A stretch of DNA of 64,000 bases from Humibacillus xanthopallidus (GCF_006717145.1 NZ_VFQF01000002.1:1364001-1428000), one strand, 5' to 3'; shown: positions 33,872-43,154, counted from the first letter of the stretch. The notes: generated from the letters alone by a model not told the origin. Numbers and translations are program-made.

Positions 33872-35089
33872 GTGCGTTCGTCAAAGATCAAGGGCCTCGG
33901 CGCGGCTGCCGCCGTGGCCATGCTGGCCCTCGCCGGCTGCGGCAGCTCGGCCGACTCCGGCTCCACCGGGGCCAGCGCCGCGCCCGGGGGGATGCAGGTG
34001 CCGAACCTCAAGGCCATCGACAAGCTGGGCACGCCGGAGGGCGAGGTCAACGTCCTCGCGTGGCCGGGCTACGTCGAGGACGGCAGCAACGACCCCAAGG
34101 TCGACTGGGTGAGCGACTTCGAGAAGTCGTCGGGCTGCAAGGTCAACGTCAAGACCTTCGGCACCTCGGACGAGGCCGTGCAGCTCATGCGCACGGGCCA
34201 GTACGACACCATCTCGGCCTCGGGTGACGCGACCCTGCGCCTCATCGCCGCGGGCGACGTCGAGCCGGTGAACACCTCGCTCATCACGAACTACCCCGAC
34301 ATCTTCGACTCGCTGAAGATGAAGCCGTGGAACTCCGTGAACGGCGTCGCCTACGGCATACCGCACGGTCGTGGGGCCAACCTGCTGATGTACCGCACCG
34401 ACCTCGTGAAGCCGGCCCCGGACTCGTGGGCCGCTGTCTTCGACAAGGCGGGAGCGCAGGCGGGCAAGGTGACGGCCTACGACTCACCGATCTACATCGC
34501 CGACGCCGCGCTCTACCTCATGTCGGCCAAGCCGGAGCTCGGCATCAAGGACCCCTACGCCCTCGACGAGACCCAGCTTGCTGCGGCCGTCGACCTGCTC
34601 AAGGCGCAGAAGGCCAACATCAGCGAGTACTGGTCGGACTACCTCAAGGAGGTCCAGGCCTTCAAGAGCGGGTCCTCGACGATCGGCACGACGTGGCAGG
34701 TCATCGCCAACGTCGCCCAGGGCGAGAAGGCGCCCGTCGAGGCCGTGCTGCCCAAGGAGGGCGCCACCGGCTGGTCGGACACGTGGATGGTCGGCGCCAA
34801 GTCGCAGCACAAGACCTGTGCCTACAAGTTCATCGACCACATCGTCTCTCCGAAGGTCAACGCCCAGATCGCCGAGTACTTCGGTGAGGCCCCGGCCAAC
34901 AAGAAGGCGTGCGCCGAGACCGCCGACAAGAACCACTGCACGATCTTCCACGCCGAGGACGAGGCGTACTTCTCCAAGGTGCGCTACTGGAACACCCCGA
35001 TCTCCACGTGTCTCGACGGTCGCACAGACGTCAAGTGCACCGACTACGCCACGTGGACCAAGGCCTGGACCGAGATCCGCAACAGCTGA
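33872..35089 (+). CDS. Substrate-binding lipoprotein of the polyamine-type importer
   Basis: 405 aa from GTG 33872, chosen because AAGGAG lies 6 nt upstream; an ATG at 33857 overlapping the ATPase stop is less likely. The signal peptide ends in LALAGC (Cys23). The mature part has EVNVLAWPGYVEDGSNDPKVDWVSDFE and GQYDTISASGDATLRLIAAGDVEPVN, typical of PotD-like family-1 binding proteins. Four or more Cys near the C-terminus (CAETADKNHC, STCLDGRTDVKC) may form disulfides, which is unusual for PotD. Confidence 0.92.
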   Translation: MRSSKIKGLGAAAAVAMLALAGCGSSADSGSTGASAAPGGMQVPNLKAIDKLGTPEGEVNVLAWPGYVEDGSNDPKVDWVSDFEKSSGCKVNVKTFGTSDEAVQLMRTGQYDTISASGDATLRLIAAGDVEPVNTSLITNYPDIFDSLKMKPWNSVNGVAYGIPHGRGANLLMYRTDLVKPAPDSWAAVFDKAGAQAGKVTAYDSPIYIADAALYLMSAKPELGIKDPYALDETQLAAAVDLLKAQKANISEYWSDYLKEVQAFKSGSSTIGTTWQVIANVAQGEKAPVEAVLPKEGATGWSDTWMVGAKSQHKTCAYKFIDHIVSPKVNAQIAEYFGEAPANKKACAETADKNHCTIFHAEDEAYFSKVRYWNTPISTCLDGRTDVKCTDYATWTKAWTEIRNS

Positions 35090-35146
35090 CCCGGCCGGGC
35101 TGACGGCGACTGAAACGACTGACCAGATCACCGAGGGAGGCGACAC

Positions 35147-35959
35147 ATGAGACGACGCAGAGGGCTTGCTGCCCTGCTCGGCCCACCACTGCTGTGGCTC
35201 GTCGTCGCCTACCTCGGTGCTCTGGCGGTCATCTTCGCGACGGCGTTCTGGACGACGGACCCGTTCACCAACGAGGTCGTGCGCAGCTTCACGCTGGAGA
35301 ACTTCAAGGAGCTCTTCTCGACGACCTACCTCGGCATCATCGGGCGGACGCTGCTCATCGCGGCGCTCGTCACGCTGCTCTGCATCGCGATCGCGGTGCC
35401 GTTCGCGTTCTTCATGGCGCGGGTGGCGCCGCGACGGCTGCGGGGGCTGCTCCTCGCCGCGGTGCTCGTGCCGCTGTGGGCGAGCTACCTCGTCAAGGCC
35501 TATGCGTGGCGCACGATGGTGCAGCCCGACGGCGTGCTCGACAGCACGTTCGGCGCGACGCCGGGATACGGCTTCAGTGCGCTCGTATTGACGCTGACCT
35601 ACCTCTGGCTGCCCTACATGGTGCTGCCGGTCTATGCCGCCTTCGAACGGCTACCCGAGACCCACCTCGAGGCGAGTGCCGACCTCGGAGCGCGTCCCCT
35701 CGCGACCTTCCGTCGCGTGGTCGTGCCGTCGCTGCTGCCCGCGATCGCGGCAGGCTCGGTCTTCACCTTCTCGCTGTCGCTGGGCGACTACATCGCGGTG
35801 CAGATCGTCGGCGGCAAGCTCCAGGTGCTCGGCACGGCCGTGCTGCAGAACATCACCCTCGACCTGCCGTTCGCAGCGGCCCTCGGCACGGCGTCGGTGC
35901 TCATCATGGTCCTCTACCTGCTCGCCGTGCGGCGCACGGGCGCGCTCGAAAACCTGTGA
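35147..35959 (+). CDS. ABC permease, PotB-like
   Basis: 270 aa from ATG 35147 behind GGGAGG. Six hydrophobic spans are readable, starting with GPPLLWLVVAYLGALAVIF. The cytoplasmic EAA loop reads ERLPETHLEASADLGARPLATFRRVVVPSLLP, where it touches the ATPase. Forms the membrane channel with the second permease. 57 nt after the binding-protein gene. Confidence 0.93.
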   Translation: MRRRRGLAALLGPPLLWLVVAYLGALAVIFATAFWTTDPFTNEVVRSFTLENFKELFSTTYLGIIGRTLLIAALVTLLCIAIAVPFAFFMARVAPRRLRGLLLAAVLVPLWASYLVKAYAWRTMVQPDGVLDSTFGATPGYGFSALVLTLTYLWLPYMVLPVYAAFERLPETHLEASADLGARPLATFRRVVVPSLLPAIAAGSVFTFSLSLGDYIAVQIVGGKLQVLGTAVLQNITLDLPFAAALGTASVLIMVLYLLAVRRTGALENL

Positions 35960-35984
35960 CCCCGACAACCGGCCGGAGGCGGCG

Positions 35985-36803
35985 ATGAGACTCGGACGCG
36001 GCGCCAAGATCGCGCTGACCGCCTTTGCCACAGTCGTGCTCGCCTTCATCTACGTGCCGATCCTCGTCGTCACGCTCAACTCCTTCAACAGCGACCGCAC
36101 GTTCGGCTGGCCGCCGCCGGGCTTCACGACGCAGTGGTGGAGCCTCGCCCTGCAGGCGCAGGGTCCGCGCGACGCGCTGCTCGTCTCGGTCAAGGCCGGC
36201 CTCGGCGCGACCGCCATCGCGCTCGTGCTCGGCACGCTGCTCGCCCTCGCGCTCAGCCGCTACGACTTCTTCGGCAAGCACGCGATCTCGATCCTCGTCG
36301 TCCTGCCGATCGCCCTGCCCGGCATCGTCACCGGTATCGCGCTGCAGTCGGTGATCCAGAATCTCCTGACGCCCGTCTTCGGCATCGGGGCCGGTCTCTT
36401 CACGATCATCGTCGGCCATGCGACCTTCTGCATCGTCCTCGTCTTCAACAACGTGACGGCGCGGCTGCGTCGCATGGGTGGTTCGCTCGAGCAGGCGTCG
36501 GCCGACCTCGGGGCCAGGCCGTTCACGACGTTCCGCCGCGTCACCTTCCCGCTCCTGCGGTCGAGTTTGCTGGCCGGCGCGCTGCTCGCCTTCGCGCTCA
36601 GCTTCGACGAGATCGTCGTGACGACCTTCACCGCCGGTCCCGACAGCCAGACGCTGCCGATCTGGATCTTCAACAACCTCTTCCGGCCCAACCAGGCGCC
36701 CGTCGTCAACGTCGTGGCTGTCGTGCTCATCATCGTGTCGATCGTGCCGGTGTGGCTCGCTCAACGTCTCGCAGGGGCCGACGCCGCCGAGAGCCGCCTC
36801 TGA
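35985..36803 (+). CDS. ABC permease, PotC-like
   Basis: 272 aa from ATG 35985 behind CCGGAGG. Six spans; the EAA loop is SLEQASADLGARPFTTFRRVTFPLLR, close to that of its partner. ITALTAF... start and SFNSDRTFGWPPPGFTTQWW outside loop are PotC-like. Last gene of the importer operon; the message then meets the hairpin-rich repeat block at 36838. Confidence 0.93.
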   Translation: MRLGRGAKIALTAFATVVLAFIYVPILVVTLNSFNSDRTFGWPPPGFTTQWWSLALQAQGPRDALLVSVKAGLGATAIALVLGTLLALALSRYDFFGKHAISILVVLPIALPGIVTGIALQSVIQNLLTPVFGIGAGLFTIIVGHATFCIVLVFNNVTARLRRMGGSLEQASADLGARPFTTFRRVTFPLLRSSLLAGALLAFALSFDEIVVTTFTAGPDSQTLPIWIFNNLFRPNQAPVVNVVAVVLIIVSIVPVWLAQRLAGADAAESRL

Positions 36804-36837
36804 CCCCGGCCTCCCGGACCCGCCCAACCCCTGGTTC

Positions 36838-37290
36838 GAGGTGATGCTGGGCCTCACGTGGGGGCCGCGATCACCTCGATCCGGTATGCGGTCCGGCTGG
36901 GTGGAGGTGATCCCGCGCCCTACGTGGGTGGCGGGATCACCTCGAATCGCGGGAGGGCGGCATACGGGCTCCGGTGCACGTCCAGCCCCTCACCCCCCTG
37001 GTTCGAGGTGATGCTGGGCCTCACGTGCGTGGCGCGATCACCTCGATCCGGTATGCGGTCCGGCTGGGTGGAGGTGATCCCGCGCCCCGCGTGGGTGGCG
37101 GGATCACCTCGAATCGCGGGAGGGCGGCATACGGGCTCCGGTGCACGTCCGGCCCCTCACCCCCCTGGGATTGGAGGTGATCCTGGGCCTCACGTGCGTG
37201 GCGCGATCACCTTGATCCGGTATGCAGTCCGGCTGGGTGGAGGTGATCCCGCGCCCCACGTCGGTGGCGCGATCACCTCGAACCGCGGGA
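36838..37290. repeat. Three tandem ~168-bp repeats, each with two hairpins
   Basis: Units start at 36838, 37005 and 37174 (spacing 167 and 169 bp). Each contains two palindromic modules: GAGGTGAT... with GATCACCTCG, and GAGGTGATCCCGC with GCGGGATCACCTC (perfect 13-bp arms in units 1 and 2). The loops contain ACGTG followed by GTGG. Between modules lies CCGGTATGCGGTCCGG, and after the second module GGCGGCATACGGG (units 1 and 2). The period is not a multiple of 3, so it is not coding. It fills the 504-bp gap between the convergent PotC-like and methyltransferase genes and no gene is seen in it. Confidence 0.92.
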
Positions 37291-37307
37291 AGGGCGGGAG
37301 GGCTGCG

Positions 37308-38144
37308 TCAGTGGGTGCGGCGCGCGGTGAGGAGGAGGTACTCCCAGCCCATGCGGCCGGTGGCGTCCATGTGGCCGCGGGCCAGCTCGGTCAGCGCCGC
37401 GTCGAGGGCGGCGACCTTGACGGGGTCGTCGGCGATGCCGCGGTAGGTGACGATCGTCGGACCGTAGGTGCGCTTGAAGAAGTCGCGGAAGTGCTCGGGC
37501 CGGTCGAAATGCACTGTCAGAGAGCGCTTCTCGGTCGTGACGTCCTCCACCCGGCTACCGAGCAGCTCACGGGTGTGGCTCTCGTCGCCCCAGAGCGGCG
37601 GGGGCTGTGCCCCGGGAGGCGGGGGTGCGGCATACGGCTTCATGGTGGCGAACATCTGGCCGATGAAGCCGGCCGGAGTCCACGCCACGAGCCCGAGGCG
37701 GCCGCCCGGGCGGAGCACGCGCACGAGCTCGTCAGCGGCGGGCTGGTGGTGCGGGGCGAACATGACGCCGACGCAGGAGGTGACGACGTCGAACGACGCG
37801 TCGTCGAACGGCAGCGCCTCGGCGTCGGCACGGCGCCAGTCGAGCGAGACGCCGGCTGCACGGGCGAGCCCGCGCCCGACCTCGAGCAGCTCGGGTGCGA
37901 GGTCGCACGCGACGACCTGGGCGCCGGCCTGCGCGGCGGGGATCGCGACGTTGCCGGTGCCTGCAGCGACATCGAGGACGTGCTGACCCGGCCCGATGGC
38001 GCAGGCGTCGACGAGCACGTGGCCGAGCTCCGGGATGACCTCCCGGGCGACGGCCCCGTAGTCGCCGAGCGCCCACATCGCGGCGTGCTTCGCCTTGAGG
38101 GCCGTGTCCTCGGCCGTCGGCGGGGTCTGGGTGTACGTGGTCAT
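37308..38144 (-). CDS. Class I SAM-dependent methyltransferase
   Basis: 278 aa from ATG 38144 behind GGAGGAA; upstream in-frame residues look non-coding. The SAM-binding motif I is VLDVAAGTGNVAIPAA (~58-73), followed by VVACDLAPELL, the ADAEALPFDDASFDVVTS segment and LRPGGRLGLVAW. This is the UbiE/Methyltransf_11 type that acts on small molecules. Substrate unknown. Divergent from an HxlR regulator across a 156-bp gap with an inverted repeat, so it is probably regulated by it. Confidence 0.9.
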   Translation of the reverse strand: MTTYTQTPPTAEDTALKAKHAAMWALGDYGAVAREVIPELGHVLVDACAIGPGQHVLDVAAGTGNVAIPAAQAGAQVVACDLAPELLEVGRGLARAAGVSLDWRRADAEALPFDDASFDVVTSCVGVMFAPHHQPAADELVRVLRPGGRLGLVAWTPAGFIGQMFATMKPYAAPPPPGAQPPPLWGDESHTRELLGSRVEDVTTEKRSLTVHFDRPEHFRDFFKRTYGPTIVTYRGIADDPVKVAALDAALTELARGHMDATGRMGWEYLLLTARRTH

Positions 38145-38231
38145 GCGGGTTCCTCCCTGGTCCGGGCGACTGTCGGCAGCCCCTCGCTGCCTGCCCGTCG
38201 CACCAGCATCCGCCCGCGCCGCCGCCCGCCC

Positions 38232-38250
38232 CAGTCCTGAAAGTGGACTG
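38232..38250. promoter_or_regulatory. Inverted repeat between methyltransferase and HxlR genes
   Basis: CAGTCC and GGACTG are perfect 6-bp arms around 7 bp, 51 bp before the HxlR start. Dyads of this kind in a divergent promoter are typical HxlR-family sites. A GACAAT lies 22 bp further on and could be the HxlR -10. Confidence 0.45.
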
Positions 38251-38300
38251 ACGCGGTCCAGATCCGAGACCGACAATGGGTGGACCGACAGGAGGCTGAC

Positions 38301-38972
38301 ATGGGCCGACACGATCCCGGTGCAGGGCAGTACTGCCCCGTCTCCCGCACGCTCGACGTCGTGGGCGAGCGCTGGACGCTGCTCATCGTGCGCGACCTGC
38401 TCGTGGGCACGACGCGCTTCAACGACCTCGCCCGCGGGTTGCCTGGCCTCTCGCGCAGCCTCCTCACGAAGCGGCTGCGGCACCTCGAGCGAGCCGGCGT
38501 GGTCACCCGGACGGGACAGCACTACGTGCTCACACCCGCGGGCCGCGCCCTCGAGCAGATCGTCTTCGGCATGGCCGAGTGGGGCGCCCGCTTCATGTTC
38601 GGCGAGCCGCAGCCCGACCAGCTCGACGCGCAGCTGCTCGTCTGGTGGATGCACACGCGCGTCGACACCTCGGGTCTCGAGGGGGAGCGCCACGTCCTGC
38701 ACGTGCGCTTCGCGGACGACGCGCGCCGCTTCTGGATCCTGGTGGAGCACGGGGTGCCGTCGGTCTGCATGGCCGACCCGGGCTACCCCGTCGACCTCAC
38801 GATCTCCTCCGACGTCGCGTCGTTGTATGCCGTGTGGCTCGGCCGCGTGCCCCTGCCCGTCGCGCTGCGGGCGGGGCGCGTCACCGTGCAGGGGCCCACG
38901 GCGGTCACCCGCCGACTCGACGAGGTGCTGCAGCTGAGTCCGGTCGCCCGCTTCGTGGCAGCCACGGCCTGA
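38301..38972 (+). CDS. HxlR-family transcriptional regulator
   Basis: 223 aa from ATG 38301 behind CAGGAGG. The winged-helix part (QYCPVSRTLDVVGERWTLLIVRDLLVGTTRFNDLARGLPGLSRSLLTKRLRHLERAGVV) is diagnostic; Cys19 is the residue that in some relatives senses redox state or electrophiles. It carries an extra C-terminal domain of ~110 residues (SCP2/sterol-carrier-like pattern: FADDARRFWILVEHGVPSVC... TISSDVASLYAVWLGRVPL... VTVQGPTAVTRRL). Probably binds a small hydrophobic ligand there. Divergent from the methyltransferase. Confidence 0.92.
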   Translation: MGRHDPGAGQYCPVSRTLDVVGERWTLLIVRDLLVGTTRFNDLARGLPGLSRSLLTKRLRHLERAGVVTRTGQHYVLTPAGRALEQIVFGMAEWGARFMFGEPQPDQLDAQLLVWWMHTRVDTSGLEGERHVLHVRFADDARRFWILVEHGVPSVCMADPGYPVDLTISSDVASLYAVWLGRVPLPVALRAGRVTVQGPTAVTRRLDEVLQLSPVARFVAATA

Positions 38973-38987
38973 CCCGGGGCGCGTGGG

Positions 38988-39695
38988 TCAGATGGCGCAG
39001 CCGTCGGGACCGCACGCCACGTCGTCGGCCGCACCAGAGGGCTGGACCATGACGAGCGGGTGCGACTCGCGCCAGGCCTGGTCGAGGGCCTGAGTGAAGA
39101 CGTCGGCCGGCTGGGCGCCGGAGATGCCGTACTTGTCGTCGAGGACGAAGAACGGAACGCCCCTGATGCCAAGGGAGTTCGCGGCGGTGATGTCTGCCAC
39201 GACCGCGTCGCGCCACGTGTGGCTGGCGAGGTCGCGGACGATCTCGTCGGCGTCGAGGCCGGCCTCGGTGCCGATGCGCACGAGCACGTCACGGTCGCCG
39301 ATGTCCTCACCGTGCTCGAAGTGGGCCGACAGCAGAGCCTCCTTGACCGCGTCGCCGGCGCCTCGTGCCTTCGCGAGGTGCAGCAGCTCGTGCCCGGCGA
39401 AGCTGTTGGCGACGACGACCGAGCCGAAGTCGTAGCGCAGCCCCTCCTCGGCCGCGATGGCCGTGACCTGGTCGAACATCTGGCTCACCTGAGCCCGGGA
39501 CATGCCCTTGCGGTCGACGAGGTAGTCGAGCTCGCTGCCGTCGTGGTGGTCGGGAAGGGTCGGGTCGAGCTGGTAGCTGCGCCAGTGCACCTCGACGTCG
39601 TCGCGGTGGGGGAACGCGGCCAGGGCCGCCTCGAACCGGCGCTTGCCGATGTAGCACCACGGGCAGGCGATGGCAGACCAGATCTCGACCTTCAT
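38988..39695 (-). CDS. DsbA/FrnE-family thiol oxidoreductase
   Basis: 235 aa from ATG 39695. A thioredoxin fold with CPWC (Cys11-Cys14) right at the N-terminus (MKVEIWSAIACPWCYIGKRRFE) and the cis-Pro motif GIRGVPFFVLDDKYGISGAQP. A helical insert lies between. No signal peptide, so it works in the cytoplasm, as FrnE-type proteins do. The C-terminus adds DDVACGPDGC with two further Cys. It lies 68 nt after the peptide-importer operon, convergent with the HxlR gene. Confidence 0.92.
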   Translation of the reverse strand: MKVEIWSAIACPWCYIGKRRFEAALAAFPHRDDVEVHWRSYQLDPTLPDHHDGSELDYLVDRKGMSRAQVSQMFDQVTAIAAEEGLRYDFGSVVVANSFAGHELLHLAKARGAGDAVKEALLSAHFEHGEDIGDRDVLVRIGTEAGLDADEIVRDLASHTWRDAVVADITAANSLGIRGVPFFVLDDKYGISGAQPADVFTQALDQAWRESHPLVMVQPSGAADDVACGPDGCAI

Positions 39696-39763
39696 GCACC
39701 GCTCAACCACCGACGCATTCGAAACCTTCCCTGGTGGGCCGGTGGAGGAGTGGCTCCCTCCCC

Positions 39764-40876
39764 TCACGCGGTGGGGTCGTCCTCCCGCGTTGCAGGAGCG
39801 TCGTCCGCACGGGTGCGAGGCGTGTCGAGGAGCGCCGGTTCGGCGGGCGCGCCGTCGGGGTTCTCGGGGAAGTGGCACGCGACCTGGTGACCGGGTGCCA
39901 TCGCCACGAGCGGGGGCTCGACCGTGCGGCAGACCTCCTGTGCCTTCCAGCACCGCGTGTTGAAGCGGCACGCCGGGGGCGGGTTGATCGGGCTCGGCAC
40001 GTCGCCCGTGAGCCGGATCCGCTCGCGCTTGGTGCGCCGGTTCGTGTCGGGCACGGGCACCGCCGACATGAGCGCCGTCGTGTAGGGGTGCATCGGCCGG
40101 GTGTAGAGCTCGTCGCGGTCCGCGATCTCGACGAGCTTGCCGAGATACATGACGGCCACGCGGTCGGACATATGCCGCACGACCGACAGGTCGTGCGCGA
40201 TGACGACGTAGGTGAGGTCGAACTCGTCCTGGAGGTCCTCGAGGAGGTTGATGACCTGGGCCTGGATCGACACGTCGAGGGCCGACACCGGCTCGTCGGC
40301 GACGATGAGCTTGGGCCGCAGGGCGAGCGACCGGGCGATGCCGATGCGCTGCCGCTGGCCGCCAGAGAACTCGTGTGGGTAGCGGTTGTAGTGCTCGGGG
40401 CTCAGGCCGACGAGCTCGAGCAGGTCCTGGACCGAGCGCTTGATGCCCTTCTCGGTCTTGATGTTCTGCAGCTTGAAGGGGGCCCCGACGATCGTGCCGA
40501 CGGTGTGGCGCGGGTTGAGCGAGCCGTAGGGGTCCTGGAAGATCATCTGCACGTCACGACGCAGCGGCCGGAGCGCGCGCATCGAGGAGTGGGTGACGTC
40601 CTTGCCCTCGAACTCGAGGAGGCCGTCGGTCGGCTCGATGAGGCGGGTCAGCATGCGGCCGGTCGTCGTCTTGCCGCAGCCGGACTCGCCGACGAGAGAG
40701 AGCGTCTCGCCCTTGGCGACCTCGAAGTTGAGCCCGTCGACGGCCTGCACGGCCCCGACTGTCCGCTGGAGCAGGCCCCGGCGGATCGGGAAGTGCTTCG
40801 TGAGGTTGGTGACCCTCAGCAGGGGCTCGCCCCGCGTGACGTCGGTGTCGGGCGAGGGCGCGGTCGACGCCGTCAT
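39764..40876 (-). CDS. Peptide ABC importer ATP-binding protein, DppF/OppF-like
   Basis: 370 aa from ATG 40876 with AGGAG upstream. Walker A GESGCGKTTTGRML, Q-loop MIFQDPYGSLNPRHTV, signature FSGGQRQRIGIARSLAL, Walker B LIVADEPVSALD and H-loop VIAHDLSVV. The C-terminal oligopeptide-ABC domain contains the Cys pair region FNTRCWKAQEVC ... ACHFPE. Last gene of dppC-A-B-D-F, 28 nt after the DppD-like gene. The acidic/Ala tail (~340-370) is extra. Confidence 0.95.
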   Translation of the reverse strand: MTASTAPSPDTDVTRGEPLLRVTNLTKHFPIRRGLLQRTVGAVQAVDGLNFEVAKGETLSLVGESGCGKTTTGRMLTRLIEPTDGLLEFEGKDVTHSSMRALRPLRRDVQMIFQDPYGSLNPRHTVGTIVGAPFKLQNIKTEKGIKRSVQDLLELVGLSPEHYNRYPHEFSGGQRQRIGIARSLALRPKLIVADEPVSALDVSIQAQVINLLEDLQDEFDLTYVVIAHDLSVVRHMSDRVAVMYLGKLVEIADRDELYTRPMHPYTTALMSAVPVPDTNRRTKRERIRLTGDVPSPINPPPACRFNTRCWKAQEVCRTVEPPLVAMAPGHQVACHFPENPDGAPAEPALLDTPRTRADDAPATREDDPTA

Positions 40877-40904
40877 GAGGATGCTCCTGGAGTCGTCATG
40901 GTGA

Positions 40905-42092
40905 TCACAGCGTCGGCCTGATGTCGTTCTCCCAGATCTCGGTGCGCTGCTCCGGGGTGAGGTGGCACGCGGCGTAGTGGCCGGGCGCCTTCTCGTCTAG
41001 CGGCGGCCGCTGGCTCTGGGAGAGGCCGCCGGTGCGGTCGGCGTAGGCGCAGCGCGGGTGGAAGGGGCAGCCCGACGGCACGTTGATGAGGCTCGGCGGA
41101 GAACCCGGAATGGGGCGCAGGCGGTCGGTGCGCGCGCGGTCGAGGCGCGGCATCGAGCTGAGCAGCCCCCACGTGTAGGGATGCTCGGGACGCTCGAAGA
41201 CGTCTGCAGCAGTGGCGTACTCGACGGCCCGGCCGGCATACATGACCATGATGTCGTCGGAGAGCTCGGCGACGACACCGAGGTCGTGCGTGATGATGAT
41301 GACCGCCGAGTTGAACTCGCTCTGCAGGTCGCGGATGAGGTCGAGGATCTGCGCCTGCACCGTGACGTCGAGGGCGGTGGTCGGCTCGTCGGCGATGAGC
41401 AGGTCGGGGTCGCACGACAGCGCCATGGCGATCATGGCGCGCTGGCGCATGCCACCCGAGAACTGGTGCGGGTAGTCGTCGACGCGGCTGCTCGCCTGGG
41501 GGATGCCGACCCGGTCGAGCATCTCGACGGCGTGCTTCTTCGCGACCGAGGTGCTGACGTCGTTGTGCATCTTGTAGGCCTCCACGATCTGGTGGCCGAC
41601 GGTGTAGAACGGATGCATCGCCGAGAGCGGGTCCTGGAAGATCATCGCCATGCGCTTGCCGCGCAGCTCGCGCACGGTCTCGCTGCCGGCGCCGATGAGC
41701 TCCTCGCTGCCGAGCCGGATCGACCCGGTCATCGTCACGGTGCCGGGCTTGTGCAGCCCCATGATCGACATGCTCGTCACGGACTTGCCCGAGCCGGACT
41801 CACCGACGATGCCGAGCGTCTTGCCGCGGGCGAGGTCGAAGGAGATGCCGTCGACCGACTTGACGACGCCGTCGTCGGTGGGGAAGTGGACGCGGAGGTC
41901 GCGCACCGACAGGAAGGTGTCCGGCGCAGCAGCGCCGAGGCCGCCGATGCCGTCGAGCCCGGTCGAGGGCGGTGCCTCACGCCTGCGACGCGACCGCTTC
42001 TCGGCGGGCGCGTTCTCGGCGGGCGTGCCGTCGGCCGACGAGCCGGACGGGGGGCCGGCGGGAGAGCTGGGAGAGGGGCTGGGCTGGCTCAT
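40905..42092 (-). CDS. Peptide ABC importer ATP-binding protein, DppD/OppD-like
   Basis: 395 aa from ATG 42092, overlapping the permease stop by 4 nt. The N-terminal ~55 residues are a Pro/Ser/Glu-rich extension. Walker [18 protein letters not shown]-loop [16 protein letters not shown], signature [15 protein letters not shown], Walker [15 protein letters not shown]. The C-terminal part has the Cys region [14 protein letters not shown] ... ACHLTPEQ. Works as a heterodimer with DppF. Confidence 0.95.
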   Translation of the reverse strand: MSQPSPSPSSPAGPPSGSSADGTPAENAPAEKRSRRRREAPPSTGLDGIGGLGAAAPDTFLSVRDLRVHFPTDDGVVKSVDGISFDLARGKTLGIVGESGSGKSVTSMSIMGLHKPGTVTMTGSIRLGSEELIGAGSETVRELRGKRMAMIFQDPLSAMHPFYTVGHQIVEAYKMHNDVSTSVAKKHAVEMLDRVGIPQASSRVDDYPHQFSGGMRQRAMIAMALSCDPDLLIADEPTTALDVTVQAQILDLIRDLQSEFNSAVIIITHDLGVVAELSDDIMVMYAGRAVEYATAADVFERPEHPYTWGLLSSMPRLDRARTDRLRPIPGSPPSLINVPSGCPFHPRCAYADRTGGLSQSQRPPLDEKAPGHYAACHLTPEQRTEIWENDIRPTL

Positions 42093-43090
42093 GACACACG
42101 CACCCTCGGGTCGACGACGGCATAGAGGAGGTCAACGACGAGGTTGGCCACGACGATGAACGTGGCGCCGAGGAGGGTGACTCCGAGCACCTTGGGCAGG
42201 TCGTTGTTGGCCACGGCATCGACGGCGTACTTGCCGACCCCGTTGAGCGAGAAGGTCGACTCCGTGAGGATGGCACCGCCGAGGAGCAGGCCGAGGTCGA
42301 GACCGAAGATCGTGAGGATCGGCGTCAACGCCGCACGCAGGCCGTGACGCACGACGACGTCGCGCTCACGCAGGCCCTTGGCCCGTGCGGTGCGGATGTA
42401 GTCCTCGTTCATCGTCTCGAGCATGCCGGCACGGGTGAGGCGGGCGTACGCGGCGGCATACAGGAACGACAGGGTGATCCAGGGGAGAAGGAGGTCGTAC
42501 GCCCACATCAGGGGGTTCTCCTGGAAGGGCGTGTAGCTGCCGCCCTGGGCGGTCCAGCCCAGGCCGTAGCTGAAGATCGAGAGCGCCAGCAGACCGGTGA
42601 AGAAGATCGGCAGCGAGACGCCGGCGAGGGCGATGCCCATCGCGGTGCGGTCGATGGGACTGCCTCGTTTGAGGGCCGAGACGACACCGGTGGCGACGCC
42701 GCCGAAGAGCCACAGCACCGCGGCACCGGCCGCCAGCGAGAGCGTCACCGGCAGGCGGTCGAGCAGGTCGGGCAGGACGGGGTTCTGGGTGATGAAGGAG
42801 TAGCCGAGGCAGGGCGCCGGGCACTGCTCGATCGACACGCCGGTGTTGTACTCCGACCCGACGACGATGCCCTTGGCGAAGCGGCCGTACTGCACCCAGA
42901 TCGGGTCGGTGAAGCCCAGCCTGACAGCAGCGGCGTGGATCTGCTCCTGGCCCGCGGTCTTGCCGACGTAGCGCGAGGCGAGGTCGTCGGCGGTGGCCCC
43001 GGCCACGCGTGGCAGGAGGAAGAAGATGGCGAAGGTGACGGCGCTCACGACGAAGAGGAGGACGACGGCGCTGATCAAGCGCCGGATCAT
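42089..43090 (-). CDS. Peptide ABC importer permease, DppB/OppB-like
   Basis: 333 aa from ATG 43090 (MIRRLISAVVLLFVVSAVTFAIFFLLP), the usual N-terminus of DppB; no Shine-Dalgarno is obvious, so the start is less certain. Six spans; the EAA loop reads RAGMLETMNEDYIRTARAKGLRERDVVVRHGLRAALTP. The first outside loop is long (~40-125) and contains CPAPC. A perfect hairpin separates it from the binding-protein gene upstream. Confidence 0.93.
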   Translation of the reverse strand: MIRRLISAVVLLFVVSAVTFAIFFLLPRVAGATADDLASRYVGKTAGQEQIHAAAVRLGFTDPIWVQYGRFAKGIVVGSEYNTGVSIEQCPAPCLGYSFITQNPVLPDLLDRLPVTLSLAAGAAVLWLFGGVATGVVSALKRGSPIDRTAMGIALAGVSLPIFFTGLLALSIFSYGLGWTAQGGSYTPFQENPLMWAYDLLLPWITLSFLYAAAYARLTRAGMLETMNEDYIRTARAKGLRERDVVVRHGLRAALTPILTIFGLDLGLLLGGAILTESTFSLNGVGKYAVDAVANNDLPKVLGVTLLGATFIVVANLVVDLLYAVVDPRVRVS

Positions 43091-43119
43091 GTACGTCAGC
43101 AAGGGATTCGGCCGGACGC

Positions 43120-43154
43120 GGTGGTGGTGGGACCAGGTTTGTCCCACCACCACC
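43120..43154 (-). terminator. 14-bp perfect hairpin between binding-protein and permease genes
   Basis: GGTGGTGGTGGGAC and GTCCCACCACCACC with a 7-nt loop, inside the dpp operon. It could partly stop transcription or protect the upstream message from decay, so that the binding protein is made in excess over the permeases. Confidence 0.8.

Noticed and set aside
36831-36845. GGTTCGAG resembling a tRNA T-loop
   Set aside because: It belongs to the 168-bp repeat; no acceptor stem or anticodon arm can be folded around it. I found no tRNA in the window.
36858-38240. Plus-strand frame that starts in the repeat block and runs over the methyltransferase gene
   Set aside because: The repeat period is not a multiple of 3 and the rest is antisense to a methyltransferase with clear SAM motifs.
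43091-43153. Upstream extension of the DppB-like gene
   Set aside because: It would have to be translated through the perfect hairpin at 43120-43154; the family N-terminus begins at 43090.
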